Shown here piece by piece: positions 1 to 7,471 of a DNA stretch of 19,963 nt (position 1 is the first letter of the stretch; the number at the start of each line of letters is the position of its first letter). A program made the translations under genes and the position numbers. The stretch lies in contig WVZH01000063.1 of the NCBI GenBank assembly GCA_011772595.1, forward strand, positions 1 to 19,963, read 5' to 3'. The notes below the pieces were generated by a model. That model saw only the letters and a program-made list of their open reading frames with translations, made no database searches and was not told where the DNA came from. The DNA is from Anaerolineales bacterium (GTDB lineage: Bacteria > Chloroflexota > Anaerolineae > Anaerolineales > E44-bin32).

Positions 1-753
1 GAGCGCTCACTCTTAGTGCCCAAGCGACGGCGAGGCGGTCGCAACAATCAGGGCCGAATCACTGTTCGCCATCGCGGCGGTGGGGCACGGCGCCAGATTC
101 GTAAGGTTGACTTCAAGCGCGGTAAGCACGGCATTCCCGCCAAGGTTGCTTCCATCGAGTATGACCCTAATCGTTCGGCCAGGATTGCCTTGTTGCATTA
201 CGTTGACGGCGAAAAGCGCTATATTCTCGCGCCCTTAGGCCTCATTGTGGGAGATTCTGTGATGGCCGGTCCGCAAGCGGAAATCCGCCCAGGAAATAGC
301 TTACCCTTGGCAAACATCCCGCTCGGCACTCAGATCCACAACATTGAGTTGTATGAGGGCCGAGGTGGACAGCTCGTACGTGCGGCCGGGACTTCAGCTC
401 AACTTCTGGGCAAGGAAGGTGAATATGCAGCAATACGGTTGCCTTCCGGAGAGGTGCGGCGGATACGCCAGGCGTGCTATGCGACCATTGGAGAGGTCGG
501 TAACCCTGACCACGGCAACATCAAGTTGGGAAAGGCAGGGCGCAAGCGTCACCTGGGTTTTCGGCCGGCTGTGCGCGGCTCAGCGATGAGCCCTCGAGAT
601 CACCCACATGGGGGTGGAGAGGGACGCCAACCGATCGGTCTGCCGAGCCCCAAGAGTCCCTGGGGTAAGAAGACACTAGGAAAGAAGACACGCCGTAATA
701 AGCGGACGGAGAAATTCATCATCCGGCATCGCTCGAAGCGACGCCGCAGGTAA
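1..753 (+). CDS. rplB: 50S ribosomal protein L2, 5' end cut by window
   Basis: L2 is a primary 23S rRNA-binding protein near the peptidyl-transferase centre, needed for subunit association. The visible part has the conserved [17 protein letters not shown] stretch at the N-terminal side, and the C-terminal [10 protein letters not shown] motif (coded near 598) that holds the universally conserved histidine. It ends in a very basic tail, HRSKRRRR. The frame stays open to base 1 and reads ERSLL before a GTG at 16. Family members have a similar K-S-L-L just before the GGRNNQGR stretch, so the GTG at 16 is an internal valine codon and roughly 25 to 30 N-terminal residues lie outside the window. The stop at 751-753 is followed 30 nt later by rpsS, as in the S10 operon. 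Identity is certain; only the start is missing. Confidence 0.97.
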   Translation, partial: ERSLLVPKRRRGGRNNQGRITVRHRGGGARRQIRKVDFKRGKHGIPAKVASIEYDPNRSARIALLHYVDGEKRYILAPLGLIVGDSVMAGPQAEIRPGNSLPLANIPLGTQIHNIELYEGRGGQLVRAAGTSAQLLGKEGEYAAIRLPSGEVRRIRQACYATIGEVGNPDHGNIKLGKAGRKRHLGFRPAVRGSAMSPRDHPHGGGEGRQPIGLPSPKSPWGKKTLGKKTRRNKRTEKFIIRHRSKRRRR

Positions 754-783
754 AGACTAGCGAATAGCAACGGAGGCGAACTC

Positions 784-1068
784 ATGTCGCGATCGTTGAA
801 AAAGGGACCCTTCATCGATCCCAAGCTGCTGAAGAAAGTTGAGGTGATGAACGAACGTGGGGAGAAGAAGGTTATCCGCACGTGGAGCCGGGCGAGCACA
901 ATTTTCCCGCAAATGGTTGGCCACACAATTGCTGTGCACGATGGCCGTCGCCATGTTCCAATTTACATCACCGAGAACATGGTCGGACACAAGTTGGGGG
1001 AATTCGCACCAACGCGTACATACCGTGGTCACATCACAAGGGATAGGACCACCCGAGCGAGGCGATAA
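784..1068 (+). CDS. rpsS: 30S ribosomal protein S19
   Basis: S19 sits on the head of the small subunit, contacts S13 and 16S rRNA, and takes part in the bridge to the large subunit. The 94 residues cover the whole family (about 92 in E. coli). They start [12 protein letters not shown] and carry the hallmark stretch [23 protein letters not shown] in two parts around residues 52 to 74, then the basic ending [10 protein letters not shown]. The ATG follows GGAGG at about 772-776 with good spacing. It lies between rplB and rplV, the standard S10-operon order, and its stop is only 3 nt from the rplV start, so the two are probably translated in a coupled way. Nothing unusual is visible. Confidence 0.98.
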   Translation: MSRSLKKGPFIDPKLLKKVEVMNERGEKKVIRTWSRASTIFPQMVGHTIAVHDGRRHVPIYITENMVGHKLGEFAPTRTYRGHITRDRTTRARR

Positions 1069-1071
1069 CAC

Positions 1072-1431
1072 ATGGCAGAAGGTTTCGATATCCAAGCAAG
1101 CGCACGTCATGTTCCGATGTCGCCGCAAAAAATTCGTTTGGTCTTAGATCTCGTCCGAGGACTTGACGTCGTAGAGGCGCTGGATATTCTCAAATTCGCA
1201 CAAAAGGCTGCGGCGCACGAAGTAGCCAAGCTTCTGCGCTCTGCGATCGCCAACGCCGAGGAAAACTTCGGCTTGAATCGGGACGATCTCTACATTCATG
1301 AACTGTACGCCGATAAGGGCCCCATTCGTTTCTGGCGACGTTTTGGAGCGCGAGGGCGCTTCAAACGTATTCGACGTCGCTACTCGCATATCACCATCGT
1401 GCTACGAGAGCGAGAGGTGGAGCCGGCTTGA
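1072..1431 (+). CDS. rplV: 50S ribosomal protein L22
   Basis: L22 binds 23S rRNA; its long beta-hairpin lines the nascent-peptide exit tunnel near the macrolide site. The 119-residue product matches the family length (about 110). It has the N-terminal segment ARHVPMSPQKIRLVLDLVRG, where the S-P-x-K-x-R-x-V motif is typical. The central alpha region follows (AAHEVAKLLRSAIANAEEN), then the hairpin region and the C-terminal signature GRFKRIRRRYSHITIVL. The ATG is 3 nt after the rpsS stop. The stop TGA at 1429-1431 is followed by a 72-nt gap, unusually long for this part of the operon, that contains an inverted repeat (see 1451-1489). Confidence 0.98.
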   Translation: MAEGFDIQASARHVPMSPQKIRLVLDLVRGLDVVEALDILKFAQKAAAHEVAKLLRSAIANAEENFGLNRDDLYIHELYADKGPIRFWRRFGARGRFKRIRRRYSHITIVLREREVEPA

Positions 1432-1450
1432 TAGAGGTCGAGGATAGAAA

Positions 1451-1489
1451 CCCCGAGGTGCTGATCTACGGTCCAGTCACCGAGTGGGG
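1451..1489 (+). promoter_or_regulatory. Inverted repeat in rplV-rpsC gap
   Basis: CCCC at 1451-1454 pairs with GGGG at 1486-1489, and GGTG at 1457-1460 pairs with CACC at 1478-1481. This gives a two-tier stem with a small GAG/GAGT internal loop and a 17-nt apical loop. It sits directly before the rpsC ribosome-binding site (AAAGGAG near 1492-1498). It could be a leader RNA structure controlling rpsC translation, or chance pairing in a GC-rich gap; no known motif is recognised. Confidence 0.25.
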
Positions 1490-1503
1490 CGAAAGGAGCA
1501 AGC

Positions 1504-2178
1504 ATGGGCCGTAAAGTCCATCCAATAGGTTTTCGGCTGAAGATCAACAAGACGTGGGATTCGCGCTGGTTTGCAGATCCTGATACCTATGCCGATCAGT
1601 TGCATGAAGATTTCGCTATCCGCACGCTTGTCAATGAGATGACGCCCAGGGCTGGTGTTTCGCGCATTGAAATCGAACGCTATCCCAACAGCGTTCACAT
1701 CACCGTGCATACTGCAAAGCCGGGGATCGTCATCGGTCGGAAGGGCGCAAACGTCAAAGAACTACGGCGGCGATTACAGGAGCTCACGAGCACCAACGTC
1801 AAGCTCGACATTGCTGAGATTAAGGATCCCGATCTGGATGCCCAGTTGGTCGCAGAGAATATTGCCAACCAGCTTGAGCGGCGGATTAGTCATCGTCGAG
1901 CAATGCAACGCGCCGTGGGTCAGGCCATGCGTCAAGGAGCACAGGGGATAAAAGTGATGTGCGCAGGGCGCTTGATGGGTACGGAGATGGCACGCAGTGA
2001 GTGGGTACGTGAGGGACGCGTACCGGCACAAACACTCCGCGCGGACATCGACTTTGCGCGCGCCGAAGCGACGACGACATACGGAAAGATTGGCGTTAAG
2101 GTCTGGATCTACAAGGGTGAAATCCTTCCGGAGGCGGAAGAGACACCTGAGGCCATGGACGTTTACGTCAGCGAATAG
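1504..2178 (+). CDS. rpsC: 30S ribosomal protein S3
   Basis: S3 lies at the mRNA entry side of the small-subunit head and has helicase-like activity on incoming mRNA. The 224 residues begin [12 protein letters not shown], the universal S3 start. A type II KH domain covers about residues 40 to 110, with the nucleic-acid-binding GxxG loop GRKG at residues 78 to 81. The C-terminal domain has the conserved run [20 protein letters not shown] and ends in the normal [15 protein letters not shown] segment plus a short acidic tail. The ATG has AAAGGAG about 6 nt upstream. The length is close to E. coli S3 (233). It comes between rplV and rplP as in other bacteria. Confidence 0.98.
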   Translation: MGRKVHPIGFRLKINKTWDSRWFADPDTYADQLHEDFAIRTLVNEMTPRAGVSRIEIERYPNSVHITVHTAKPGIVIGRKGANVKELRRRLQELTSTNVKLDIAEIKDPDLDAQLVAENIANQLERRISHRRAMQRAVGQAMRQGAQGIKVMCAGRLMGTEMARSEWVREGRVPAQTLRADIDFARAEATTTYGKIGVKVWIYKGEILPEAEETPEAMDVYVSE

Positions 2179-2206
2179 GACGAACGATCGCTTGTGAGGT
2201 GTTGAG

Positions 2207-2632
2207 ATGTTGTTTCCGAAGCGAGTGAAATATCGCAAGCAGATGCGAGGGCGCATGAAGGGCAAAGCGCGCAGGGGAGCCGAAGTCAGCTTTGGCGACT
2301 ATGGGATTCAAGCTGTGGAGCCCGGGTGGGTCACCGCACGCCAAATCGAGGCGGCTCGTCGTGCACTTGTACGCTACATGCGTCGGCGCGGTAAAGTCTG
2401 GATACGCATCTTCCCTGATAAGCCGGTCACGAAAAAGCCGGCGGAAACCCGTATGGGAAAAGGTAAAGGTGCGGTGGATCATTGGGTTGCGGTGGTAAAA
2501 CCAGGTCGTATCTTGTTTGAGATTTCCGGATTGGACGAACAAGCCGCACGTGAAGCGATGCGTTTGGCATCCCATAAAATTTCTGTGAAAACCAAGTTCG
2601 CCACTCGTCCGGATGTGGCGGGAGGAAGTTAG
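2207..2632 (+). CDS. rplP: 50S ribosomal protein L16
   Basis: L16 binds 23S rRNA near the A site and helps position tRNA. The 141-residue product starts [19 protein letters not shown], the typical L16 N-terminus, and contains [22 protein letters not shown] in two adjoining conserved parts. The [16 protein letters not shown] region around residues 78 to 93 includes the arginine that is hydroxylated in E. coli L16. Length is normal (136 in E. coli). GTGAGGTGTTGAG upstream supplies the ribosome-binding site. The stop is 3 nt from the rpmC start, indicating coupling with L29. Confidence 0.98.
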   Translation: MLFPKRVKYRKQMRGRMKGKARRGAEVSFGDYGIQAVEPGWVTARQIEAARRALVRYMRRRGKVWIRIFPDKPVTKKPAETRMGKGKGAVDHWVAVVKPGRILFEISGLDEQAAREAMRLASHKISVKTKFATRPDVAGGS

Positions 2633-2635
2633 GCT

Positions 2636-2851
2636 ATGAAACCCGCAGAGATCCGAGCGCTTTCGACGGAGGAGATGCGAACTCGTTTAGACGAGGCGCG
2701 CGACAACTATTTCCGCTTACGCTTTCAATTCTCCACGGGTCAGTTGACGGACCATTCGCAACTCCGAATCGCACGTCAGGAGATCGCTCGCCTGGCGACC
2801 ATTCTACGCGAGCGCGAGCTGGCTGCCGAGTTGGAAGGAAGTGAAGCATGA
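2636..2851 (+). CDS. rpmC: 50S ribosomal protein L29
   Basis: L29 is a small helical-hairpin protein beside the tunnel exit, close to L23, where it contributes to the docking site for trigger factor and SRP. The 71 residues start [10 protein letters not shown] and contain the family core ELRLDEAR-like stretch ([20 protein letters not shown]) and the second helix with [20 protein letters not shown]. Length is slightly above the usual 60 to 67 because of a short [10 protein letters not shown] tail. GGAGG at 2621-2625, inside the end of rplP, is its ribosome-binding site. The stop TGA overlaps the rpsQ start in ATGA, so L29 and S17 synthesis should be coupled. Confidence 0.96.
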   Translation: MKPAEIRALSTEEMRTRLDEARDNYFRLRFQFSTGQLTDHSQLRIARQEIARLATILRERELAAELEGSEA

Positions 2852-3201
2852 GCAACAAAAGACGCCGAATGAAAGGCGTGGTCACAAAGGCAAAGATGGA
2901 TAAGACGGTGACTGTACAGGTAAACCGTAGCTATCGCCACCCGGTATACGGCAAGGTCATTCGGACGAGCAAGGATTACCTTGTGCACGATGAGATCGGC
3001 TGCCAGCTGGAGGATCAGGTTCTGATCGTCGAAAGCCGCCCGCTTTCCAAGCGCAAGCGGTGGGTGGTGCAGGAGATTCTCAAGCGAAAGAGTGAAGTGG
3101 AGGTCATTGCTAGCCGCGTTGAAGTGTTCGCAGATGACCCGACACTAGAGACTGAGGAAGCGACTGAAGAAGCTAGCGAAGATCCGGAGCCGGAAGCATG
3201 A
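2848..3201 (+). CDS. rpsQ: 30S ribosomal protein S17 with long acidic C-terminal tail
   Basis: S17 is a primary 16S rRNA-binding protein of the OB fold. Residues 1 to about 80 match the family, with [16 protein letters not shown] and the C-terminal signature [16 protein letters not shown]. coli S17 has 84 residues, whereas this protein has 117. Residues 91 to 117 contain 12 acidic and no basic residues, ending [11 protein letters not shown]. The ATG lies in the ATGA overlap with rpmC, and the stop lies in another ATGA overlap with rplN, so L29, S17 and L14 form a tightly coupled trio. The tail is probably disordered. Its role is unknown; acidic tails on otherwise basic ribosomal proteins are found in some lineages. 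Confidence 0.96.
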   Translation: MSNKRRRMKGVVTKAKMDKTVTVQVNRSYRHPVYGKVIRTSKDYLVHDEIGCQLEDQVLIVESRPLSKRKRWVVQEILKRKSEVEVIASRVEVFADDPTLETEEATEEASEDPEPEA

Positions 3202-3569
3202 TTCAGCAAGAAAGCCGAATAAAGGTCGCCGACAACACGGGCGGTCGTGAGTTGCTCGTCATTCGTGTTTTGGGTGGCTCAAAACGGCGCTATGGTCGTG
3301 TGGGTGATGTTGTGGTCGCAACAGTGAAAGCCGCCACCCCTCATGGTGCGGTACGGAAGAGTGACGTGGTTCGGGCTGTGATTGTGCGCACGTCTAAGGA
3401 GTATCGTCGCCCAGACGGATCCTACATCCGCTTCGATGATAACGCTGCAGTTATTTTGGACACGGATGGAAGAAACCCGAGAGGAACTCGCATCTTCGGG
3501 CCGGTGGCCCGAGAGCTCCGCGAGAAGGGATTCACCAAGATCGTATCTCTTGCGCCGGAAGTGATTTAG
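3198..3569 (+). CDS. rplN: 50S ribosomal protein L14
   Basis: L14 binds 23S rRNA at the subunit interface and forms bridges to the small subunit; it is also the target of the silencing factor RsfS. The 123 residues match the family length exactly (122 to 123). They start [19 protein letters not shown] and contain the conserved [21 protein letters not shown] segment in two adjacent parts. The [11 protein letters not shown] motif and the C-terminal [20 protein letters not shown] follow. The start ATG overlaps the rpsQ stop by four bases. rplX follows after 12 nt containing AGGAGG. Confidence 0.99.
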   Translation: MIQQESRIKVADNTGGRELLVIRVLGGSKRRYGRVGDVVVATVKAATPHGAVRKSDVVRAVIVRTSKEYRRPDGSYIRFDDNAAVILDTDGRNPRGTRIFGPVARELREKGFTKIVSLAPEVI

Positions 3570-3581
3570 GAGGCCAAGGAA

Positions 3582-3902
3582 GTGAAGATCAAACGAGGGG
3601 ATACAGTTGAAATCATCGGTGGTCGTGAGAAGGGTCATCGCGGGGAAGTATTGCGAGTGCTACCTAAAGATGATCGTATCGTGGTTCAAGGAGCGAACCT
3701 GCGTAAAAAACATCAGCGTCAGGTTCAAGCAGGCGGTCGCCAGATGAACCCGGGCATCATTCAATTCGAGGCTTCGATGCACGTCTCGAATGTGATGTTG
3801 GTTTGCCCCAAATGTGATGAACTGGTGCGTGTGAGCGTCATTCGTGAGGATGGTGAGCGTCGTCGTGTGTGTAAACAGTGTGAAGCAGTGATCGATAGTT
3901 AA
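3582..3902 (+). CDS. rplX: 50S ribosomal protein L24, zinc-ribbon type
   Basis: L24 starts large-subunit assembly by binding the 5' domain of 23S rRNA. A KOW motif fills the N-terminus ([20 protein letters not shown], residues 4 to 23). The C-terminal part has two cysteine pairs, CPKC at 75 to 78 and CKQC at 97 to 100, a zinc-ribbon arrangement found in many bacterial L24 proteins but not in E. coli. The start is GTG with AGGAGG 10 to 15 nt upstream. The product is 106 residues, the normal length. It is one of several ribosomal proteins in this window in their cysteine-bearing form (with S14, L36 and S4). Confidence 0.98.
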   Translation: MKIKRGDTVEIIGGREKGHRGEVLRVLPKDDRIVVQGANLRKKHQRQVQAGGRQMNPGIIQFEASMHVSNVMLVCPKCDELVRVSVIREDGERRRVCKQCEAVIDS

Positions 3903-3922
3903 GTGGCAGGAGAACGAAAGGC

Positions 3923-4480
3923 ATGGCACATCATTTGAAAGAACGCTATCACGATGAGATCATCGACACGATGCTCAAGGATTTCGACTTGGCCAACCGC
4001 ATGCAGGTTCCCTATGTCGAGAAGATTGTCATCAACGTCGGGGTCGGCGAGGCCATCGATAATGCCAAGGCACTCGATGCGGCCGTCAACGACATTGTTA
4101 CCATCACCGGACAACAGCCGATCGTCACCAAGGCGCGTAAGAGCATCGCCAACTTCAAGTTGCGAGAGGGCCGTTCGATTGGTGTCAAGGTCACGTTGCG
4201 AGGAGAACGCATGTGGTCGTTCTTTGACCGGCTGGTGAATGTGGCCTTACCGCGTATGCGGGACTTTCGCGGTGTTTCACCCGACAGTTTTGACGGTCGC
4301 GGCAACTACACTCTGGGAATACGGGAACAACTTATCTTCCCGGAGATCGATTACGACAAAATCGACAAAATACGCGGTTTCGAGGTGACAATCGTCACTT
4401 CCGCGCCGAATGATGAGCAAGGGCGTCGTCTTTTGCAGTTGCTTGGTATGCCCTTCGGGAGAAGAGAACAGTATGGCTAA
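3923..4480 (+). CDS. rplE: 50S ribosomal protein L5
   Basis: L5 binds 5S rRNA and forms part of the central protuberance, touching the P-site tRNA through its beta-hairpin loop. The 185-residue product is close to the usual 179. It begins with a helix containing LKERYHDEI and has the conserved [13 protein letters not shown] segment at about residues 33 to 45. The family blocks [22 protein letters not shown] and GVKVTLRG follow, then [21 protein letters not shown] and [33 protein letters not shown] ribosome-binding site precedes the ATG. The last 8 bases overlap the start of rpsN. Confidence 0.98.
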   Translation: MAHHLKERYHDEIIDTMLKDFDLANRMQVPYVEKIVINVGVGEAIDNAKALDAAVNDIVTITGQQPIVTKARKSIANFKLREGRSIGVKVTLRGERMWSFFDRLVNVALPRMRDFRGVSPDSFDGRGNYTLGIREQLIFPEIDYDKIDKIRGFEVTIVTSAPNDEQGRRLLQLLGMPFGRREQYG

Positions 4481-4655
4481 GAAGTGTATGCCGATCCGGG
4501 AAGAACGTAGGAAGTATGCGGTCAGGGTACGTAATCGCTGCCGCGTTTGCGGTAGGCCACGTGGCTACTATCGCCGATTTGATTTATGCCGAATTTGTCT
4601 GCGGGAGAACGCTCTCGAAGGCAAGATCCCAGGCCTGGTGAAATCCTCCTGGTAG
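4473..4655 (+). CDS. rpsN: 30S ribosomal protein S14, short zinc-binding type
   Basis: S14 is a late-assembling protein of the small-subunit head. This is the short form of 60 residues (often called rpsZ) starting [17 protein letters not shown]. It carries four zinc-ligand cysteines, C23 and C26 in CRVC and C39 and C42 in CRIC, around the conserved [19 protein letters not shown] segment. It ends with the family tail IPGLVKSSW. The open frame extends further upstream into rplE, but homology begins at the ATG at 4473, preceded by GGGAGAAGAG. This start overlaps the rplE stop by 8 nt, so translation is probably coupled with L5. Confidence 0.97.
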   Translation: MAKKCMPIREERRKYAVRVRNRCRVCGRPRGYYRRFDLCRICLRENALEGKIPGLVKSSW

Positions 4656-4677
4656 CTCAAGAAGCGGAGCGTTATCG

Positions 4678-5091
4678 ATGACGATATCTGATCCGATAGC
4701 TGATATGTTGACTCGCATTCGCAACGCCGTCATGGCCGGTCAGACTACGGTCTCTGTACCCAAAGCAAAAATCAAGCTTGCGATTGCAGAAATCCTCAAA
4801 GCGGAGGGTTTCATCGAAGGATTCGAAGAAGGTCAGACGAATGGTAAAAGCCACGATACGATTCGCATCCATCTGAAGTACGTCGGAGAGCGACGAGATC
4901 GGAAACCTGTGATATCCGGTTTGCGACGCATCAGTCGCCCAGGTCGCCGGGTTTACGTCGGTAAGAGCGAGATCCCCTGGGTGCAATCCGGGATTGGCAT
5001 CTCAATTCTCTCTACACCGAAGGGACTGATGACAGGTACGCGTGCACGCAAGATGGGTATCGGTGGTGAAGTGCTCTGTGAGGTTTGGTAA
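4678..5091 (+). CDS. rpsH: 30S ribosomal protein S8
   Basis: S8 binds helix 21 of 16S rRNA. In E. coli it also represses the spc operon by binding a mimic of that site near rplE. The 137 residues start [17 protein letters not shown], the standard N-terminus. They contain the linker region [19 protein letters not shown], and the C-terminal signature [20 protein letters not shown] with GGEVLCEVW at the end. Length is a little above E. coli (130). Whether S8 regulates translation here cannot be told from the sequence. The following gap before rplF is 140 nt, much longer than in E. coli. Confidence 0.98.
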   Translation: MTISDPIADMLTRIRNAVMAGQTTVSVPKAKIKLAIAEILKAEGFIEGFEEGQTNGKSHDTIRIHLKYVGERRDRKPVISGLRRISRPGRRVYVGKSEIPWVQSGIGISILSTPKGLMTGTRARKMGIGGEVLCEVW

Positions 5092-5122
5092 AGATTTCAA
5101 GGAGCGATTCGATTGCAGTTGT

Positions 5123-5206
5123 GGCCCCTTATTGCGCTCAGGCTCTCATTACAGGGGTCCGAGAACAGGAAAATCGCCGGATTGACCCGAGACTAGTCGT
5201 TCTCGG
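5123..5206 (+). promoter_or_regulatory. Two adjacent inverted repeats in rpsH-rplF gap
   Basis: The 140-nt gap 5092-5231 contains GGCCCC at 5123-5128, which can pair with GGGGTC at 5154-5159 (one G-T). Immediately after it, CCGAGAAC at 5159-5166 is an exact reverse complement of GTTCTCGG at 5199-5206. The second loop includes the 8-base palindrome GACTAGTC at 5191-5198. The rplF ribosome-binding site AGGAGG begins 15 nt after the last arm. A folded leader for rplF is possible. A processing site or chance pairing is the alternative. No T-run follows, so it is not a terminator. Confidence 0.35.
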
Positions 5207-5231
5207 CAGCCGACAGCGATAGGAGGTTTTT

Positions 5232-5777
5232 GTGTCGAGAGTTGGACGCATGCCCATCATCGTGCCCGAAGGAGTAGAAGTCGAACTCGAGGGATCACGA
5301 GTGAAGGTTAAAGGACCGAAAGGGGAGATGAAGCGGGAATTCCGTTTCGAGATGGCGATTAAGATGGAAGATGGCGTAATCACCGTTGAACGACCATCCG
5401 ATGCGCCTCAGATGCGCGCCTTGCATGGCCTAACTCGCGCACTGCTGAACAACATGGTCCTTGGAGTGAGCGAGGGCTTTGAAAAAACGTTGCAGATCGA
5501 GGGCGTTGGATACCGCCCTGATTTAGATGGGGAGACGCTTGTGCTTCACCTAGGTTTCTCCCATCCTGTCCACGTGTCGCCCCCAGAAGGGATCGCGTTT
5601 GAGGTTGATACGCGCGCCCGCTTGATTAAAATTCAGGGCATCGACAAAGAGCTCGTCGGGCGCGTTGCGGCAGACATTCGAAAAATCCGCCCGCCGGAGC
5701 CATATAAGGGTAAAGGGATTCGTTATCTAGGTGAGTATGTGCGTCGCAAGGCCGGGAAGGCGGGTAAGGTAGGGTAG
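5232..5777 (+). CDS. rplF: 50S ribosomal protein L6
   Basis: L6 lies near the sarcin-ricin loop and the factor-binding site; it consists of two similar alpha/beta domains. The 181 residues begin [20 protein letters not shown], and VKGPKGEM follows near residue 28. The middle has the strand [19 protein letters not shown] that opens the second domain. The C-terminal signature is [17 protein letters not shown] (PxPYKGKGI in the family). The start is GTG with AGGAGG 5 nt upstream at 5221-5226. Length is normal (177 in E. coli). rplR follows after 2 nt. Confidence 0.98.
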   Translation: MSRVGRMPIIVPEGVEVELEGSRVKVKGPKGEMKREFRFEMAIKMEDGVITVERPSDAPQMRALHGLTRALLNNMVLGVSEGFEKTLQIEGVGYRPDLDGETLVLHLGFSHPVHVSPPEGIAFEVDTRARLIKIQGIDKELVGRVAADIRKIRPPEPYKGKGIRYLGEYVRRKAGKAGKVG

Positions 5778-5779
5778 TC

Positions 5780-6145
5780 ATGGCAAAGAGAACCCGAGAA
5801 AAGATGCGCAAACGAAGACATGTTCGAGTGCGCAAGAAACTATCTGGCACACCGGAACGACCGCGATTGAATATCTATCGCAGCCTGAGTCAGATCTACG
5901 TTCAAGTGATCGATGATCTCGCTGGACATACCCTTGCCTCAGCTTCGACATTGGATCCCGAAGTCAAGCCTAAGCTTAAGGGTCTGAAACCGGTTGAGCA
6001 GGCGAAGTTGGTGGGCACCGTGATTGCAGCGCGCGCCAAGTCGAAGGGAATTTCTCAAGTCGTGTTCGACCGCGGTGGTTATCGTTATCACGGTCGTGTG
6101 CGAGCTGTGGCAGAAGCCGCCCGTGAAGGTGGTTTAAAGTTTTAG
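5780..6145 (+). CDS. rplR: 50S ribosomal protein L18
   Basis: L18 binds 5S rRNA together with L5 in the central protuberance. The 121-residue product has a strongly basic N-terminus ([18 protein letters not shown]). The family core is [13 protein letters not shown], followed by [18 protein letters not shown]. The C-terminal signature [20 protein letters not shown] ends in REGGLKF. The length fits the bacterial family (117 to 122). The ATG lies 2 nt after the rplF stop and uses a GGTAAGGTAGGG stretch in the end of rplF as ribosome-binding site. A 107-nt gap follows before rpsE. Confidence 0.98.
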   Translation: MAKRTREKMRKRRHVRVRKKLSGTPERPRLNIYRSLSQIYVQVIDDLAGHTLASASTLDPEVKPKLKGLKPVEQAKLVGTVIAARAKSKGISQVVFDRGGYRYHGRVRAVAEAAREGGLKF

Positions 6146-6203
6146 ATGTTCCAGCCTTGGGTGCGTGATGGTCGAGGGCCGATGCAGGAGGTCGCCATTT
6201 CCA

Positions 6204-6230
6204 GGTCAGTCCCGGGCCGGCCCGAAGACC
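6204..6230 (+). promoter_or_regulatory. GC-rich hairpin just upstream of rpsE
   Basis: In the rplR-rpsE gap, CGGGCCGGCCCG at 6213-6224 is a perfect 12-base palindrome that can fold as a CGGG/CCCG stem with a CCGG loop. It is enclosed by GGTC at 6204-6207 and GACC at 6227-6230. The rpsE ribosome-binding site GGAAGGGAG starts 5 nt downstream. The position suggests control of S5 translation, but the stems are short. Confidence 0.3.
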
Positions 6231-6252
6231 GATTGGAAGGGAGAGCTAGATT

Positions 6253-6789
6253 GTGAGATCAGATTTCCGAGACCGAAGGGAAGACCGGGAAGAATTCGAT
6301 GAGCGTGTGATCGACATCACACGCGTGGCCAAAGTTGTCAAAGGTGGGCGCAGGTTTGCCTTTCGGGTTACCGTTGTCGTGGGCGACAATCGTGGGAAGG
6401 TAGGTCTTGGCGTGGGGAAAGCGCGCGGCGTTCCCGACGCTATTCGCAAGGCTTCCGAAAAAGCGAGAAAAGACATGAAGCTCATTCCGATCACCGGAAC
6501 AACTATTCCGCACGAGGTGATCGCAGAGCACGGTGGGGCAAGAGTCCTGCTCAAGCCCGCCTCGAAGGGCACGGGTGTCATCGCCGGTGGTGCTGTGCGC
6601 GCCGTGCTCAACGCCGCTGGGGTGTATGATATCTTGACCAAGTCGCTAGGGAGTGCCAATATCCTTAATGTCGCCTACGCAACCATGAAGGGGCTACGAG
6701 AACTTAGATGGGTTGACAAAGCCGCTGCTAGTCGTGGAAAAGAGCCGTCCGATCTAAAGCCGTTTTGGGAGCGTGAGCGCGATGGCTAA
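6253..6789 (+). CDS. rpsE: 30S ribosomal protein S5
   Basis: S5 acts in decoding accuracy and mRNA entry. Its N-terminal double-stranded RNA-binding domain holds the spectinomycin-resistance loop. The 178 residues contain [21 protein letters not shown], then [42 protein letters not shown] opens the C-terminal domain. The protein ends with an extension of about 15 residues ([18 protein letters not shown]) beyond E. coli S5 (167). The start is GTG, with GGAAGGGAG about 8 nt upstream. The last 8 bases overlap the rpmD start. The GTG also overlaps the stop of a short open frame that fills the gap upstream (see findings). Confidence 0.97.
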   Translation: MRSDFRDRREDREEFDERVIDITRVAKVVKGGRRFAFRVTVVVGDNRGKVGLGVGKARGVPDAIRKASEKARKDMKLIPITGTTIPHEVIAEHGGARVLLKPASKGTGVIAGGAVRAVLNAAGVYDILTKSLGSANILNVAYATMKGLRELRWVDKAAASRGKEPSDLKPFWERERDG

Positions 6790-6982
6790 ACGTTCGACCA
6801 AAGTGAAGAAGGACTTGCGTGTCACCTTGGTGCGCAGTCCAATTGGTTACTCTGAGCGACAGAAGCGAACCGTACGTGCGCTCGGTTTGCGACGTTTGCA
6901 TCAAACCGTTGAGCATGCCGATACACCGGAGATTCGTGGCATGATTAAAAAGGTCAACCACCTCGTGCAGGTAGAGGAGTGA
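6782..6982 (+). CDS. rpmD: 50S ribosomal protein L30
   Basis: L30 is a small single-domain protein at the large-subunit surface. The 66 residues starting [19 protein letters not shown] contain the whole family pattern, [26 protein letters not shown], then the ending [20 protein letters not shown] at 6773 would add three residues. The ATG at 6782 fits better because GGGAG at 6768-6772 is about 9 nt away from it, and almost touches the GTG. The start overlaps the end of rpsE by 8 nt. L30 is absent in some bacterial groups, so its presence is mildly informative. Confidence 0.95.
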   Translation: MAKRSTKVKKDLRVTLVRSPIGYSERQKRTVRALGLRRLHQTVEHADTPEIRGMIKKVNHLVQVEE

Positions 6983-6989
6983 GAGAGAG

Positions 6990-7439
6990 ATGAAGCTTCA
7001 CGATTTGAAGCCACGCTCGGGGGCGAAGAAGGGACGCAAGCGCGTCGGACGGGGAATCTCTGCTGGGCAGGGTAAAACAGCAGGGAGAGGTATGAAGGGT
7101 CAGAAAGCTCGATCTGGTTGGGGAGGTAAGCTCTTCCGCCAAGGTGGTAATCTGCCTTTTTATCGCCGCTTGCCCTTCAAACGTGGCTTTACAAACATCA
7201 ACAGGATCACATGGAACGAGGTCAACCTCAATCGCCTGAAAGGATTCAAGGCAAACAATGAGGTGACTCCTGAAAAGTTGGCCGAGGTGGGGTTGGTGGA
7301 CAACCCAGATAATCCAATCGTCTTGCTGGGACACGGGGAGGTGAAAGTTGCTCTCAAAGTGCGTCTGCATCGCATCAGTCGCAGTGCGCGGGAAAAGATT
7401 GAGGCAGCTGGAGGTTCTGTGGAAATCCTTGAGCGGTGA
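6990..7439 (+). CDS. rplO: 50S ribosomal protein L15
   Basis: L15 is a late-assembling large-subunit protein with a long extended N-terminal arm through the rRNA. The 149 residues start MKLHDLKPRSGAKKGRKRVGRG and carry the glycine-rich arm GISAGQGKTAGRGMKGQKAR. FRQGGNLPFYRRLPFKRGFTN follows in adjoining parts, and the C-terminal globular domain ends AAGGSVEILER. E. coli L15 has 144 residues. A GAGTGAGAGAG run before the ATG acts as ribosome-binding site, 7 nt after the rpmD stop. secY follows, the usual spc-operon order. Confidence 0.98.
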   Translation: MKLHDLKPRSGAKKGRKRVGRGISAGQGKTAGRGMKGQKARSGWGGKLFRQGGNLPFYRRLPFKRGFTNINRITWNEVNLNRLKGFKANNEVTPEKLAEVGLVDNPDNPIVLLGHGEVKVALKVRLHRISRSAREKIEAAGGSVEILER

Positions 7440-7471
7440 ATCCGCTTTTGGTGCCCGTTAGGAGGCTTTAG

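Noticed and set aside
16..18. GTG at 16 as the start of rplB
   Set aside because: The frame continues upstream to base 1 and reads ERSLL, which matches the region before the conserved GGRNNQGR block in L2; it is an internal codon.
1451..1489. Kink-turn in the rplV-rpsC stem, suggested by GAG/GAGT internal loop
   Set aside because: The three-base bulge followed by tandem G-A pairs required for a kink-turn cannot be placed on either strand.
1774..2265. 163-codon open frame on the minus strand opposite rpsC
   Set aside because: Shadow of rpsC without recognisable protein features.
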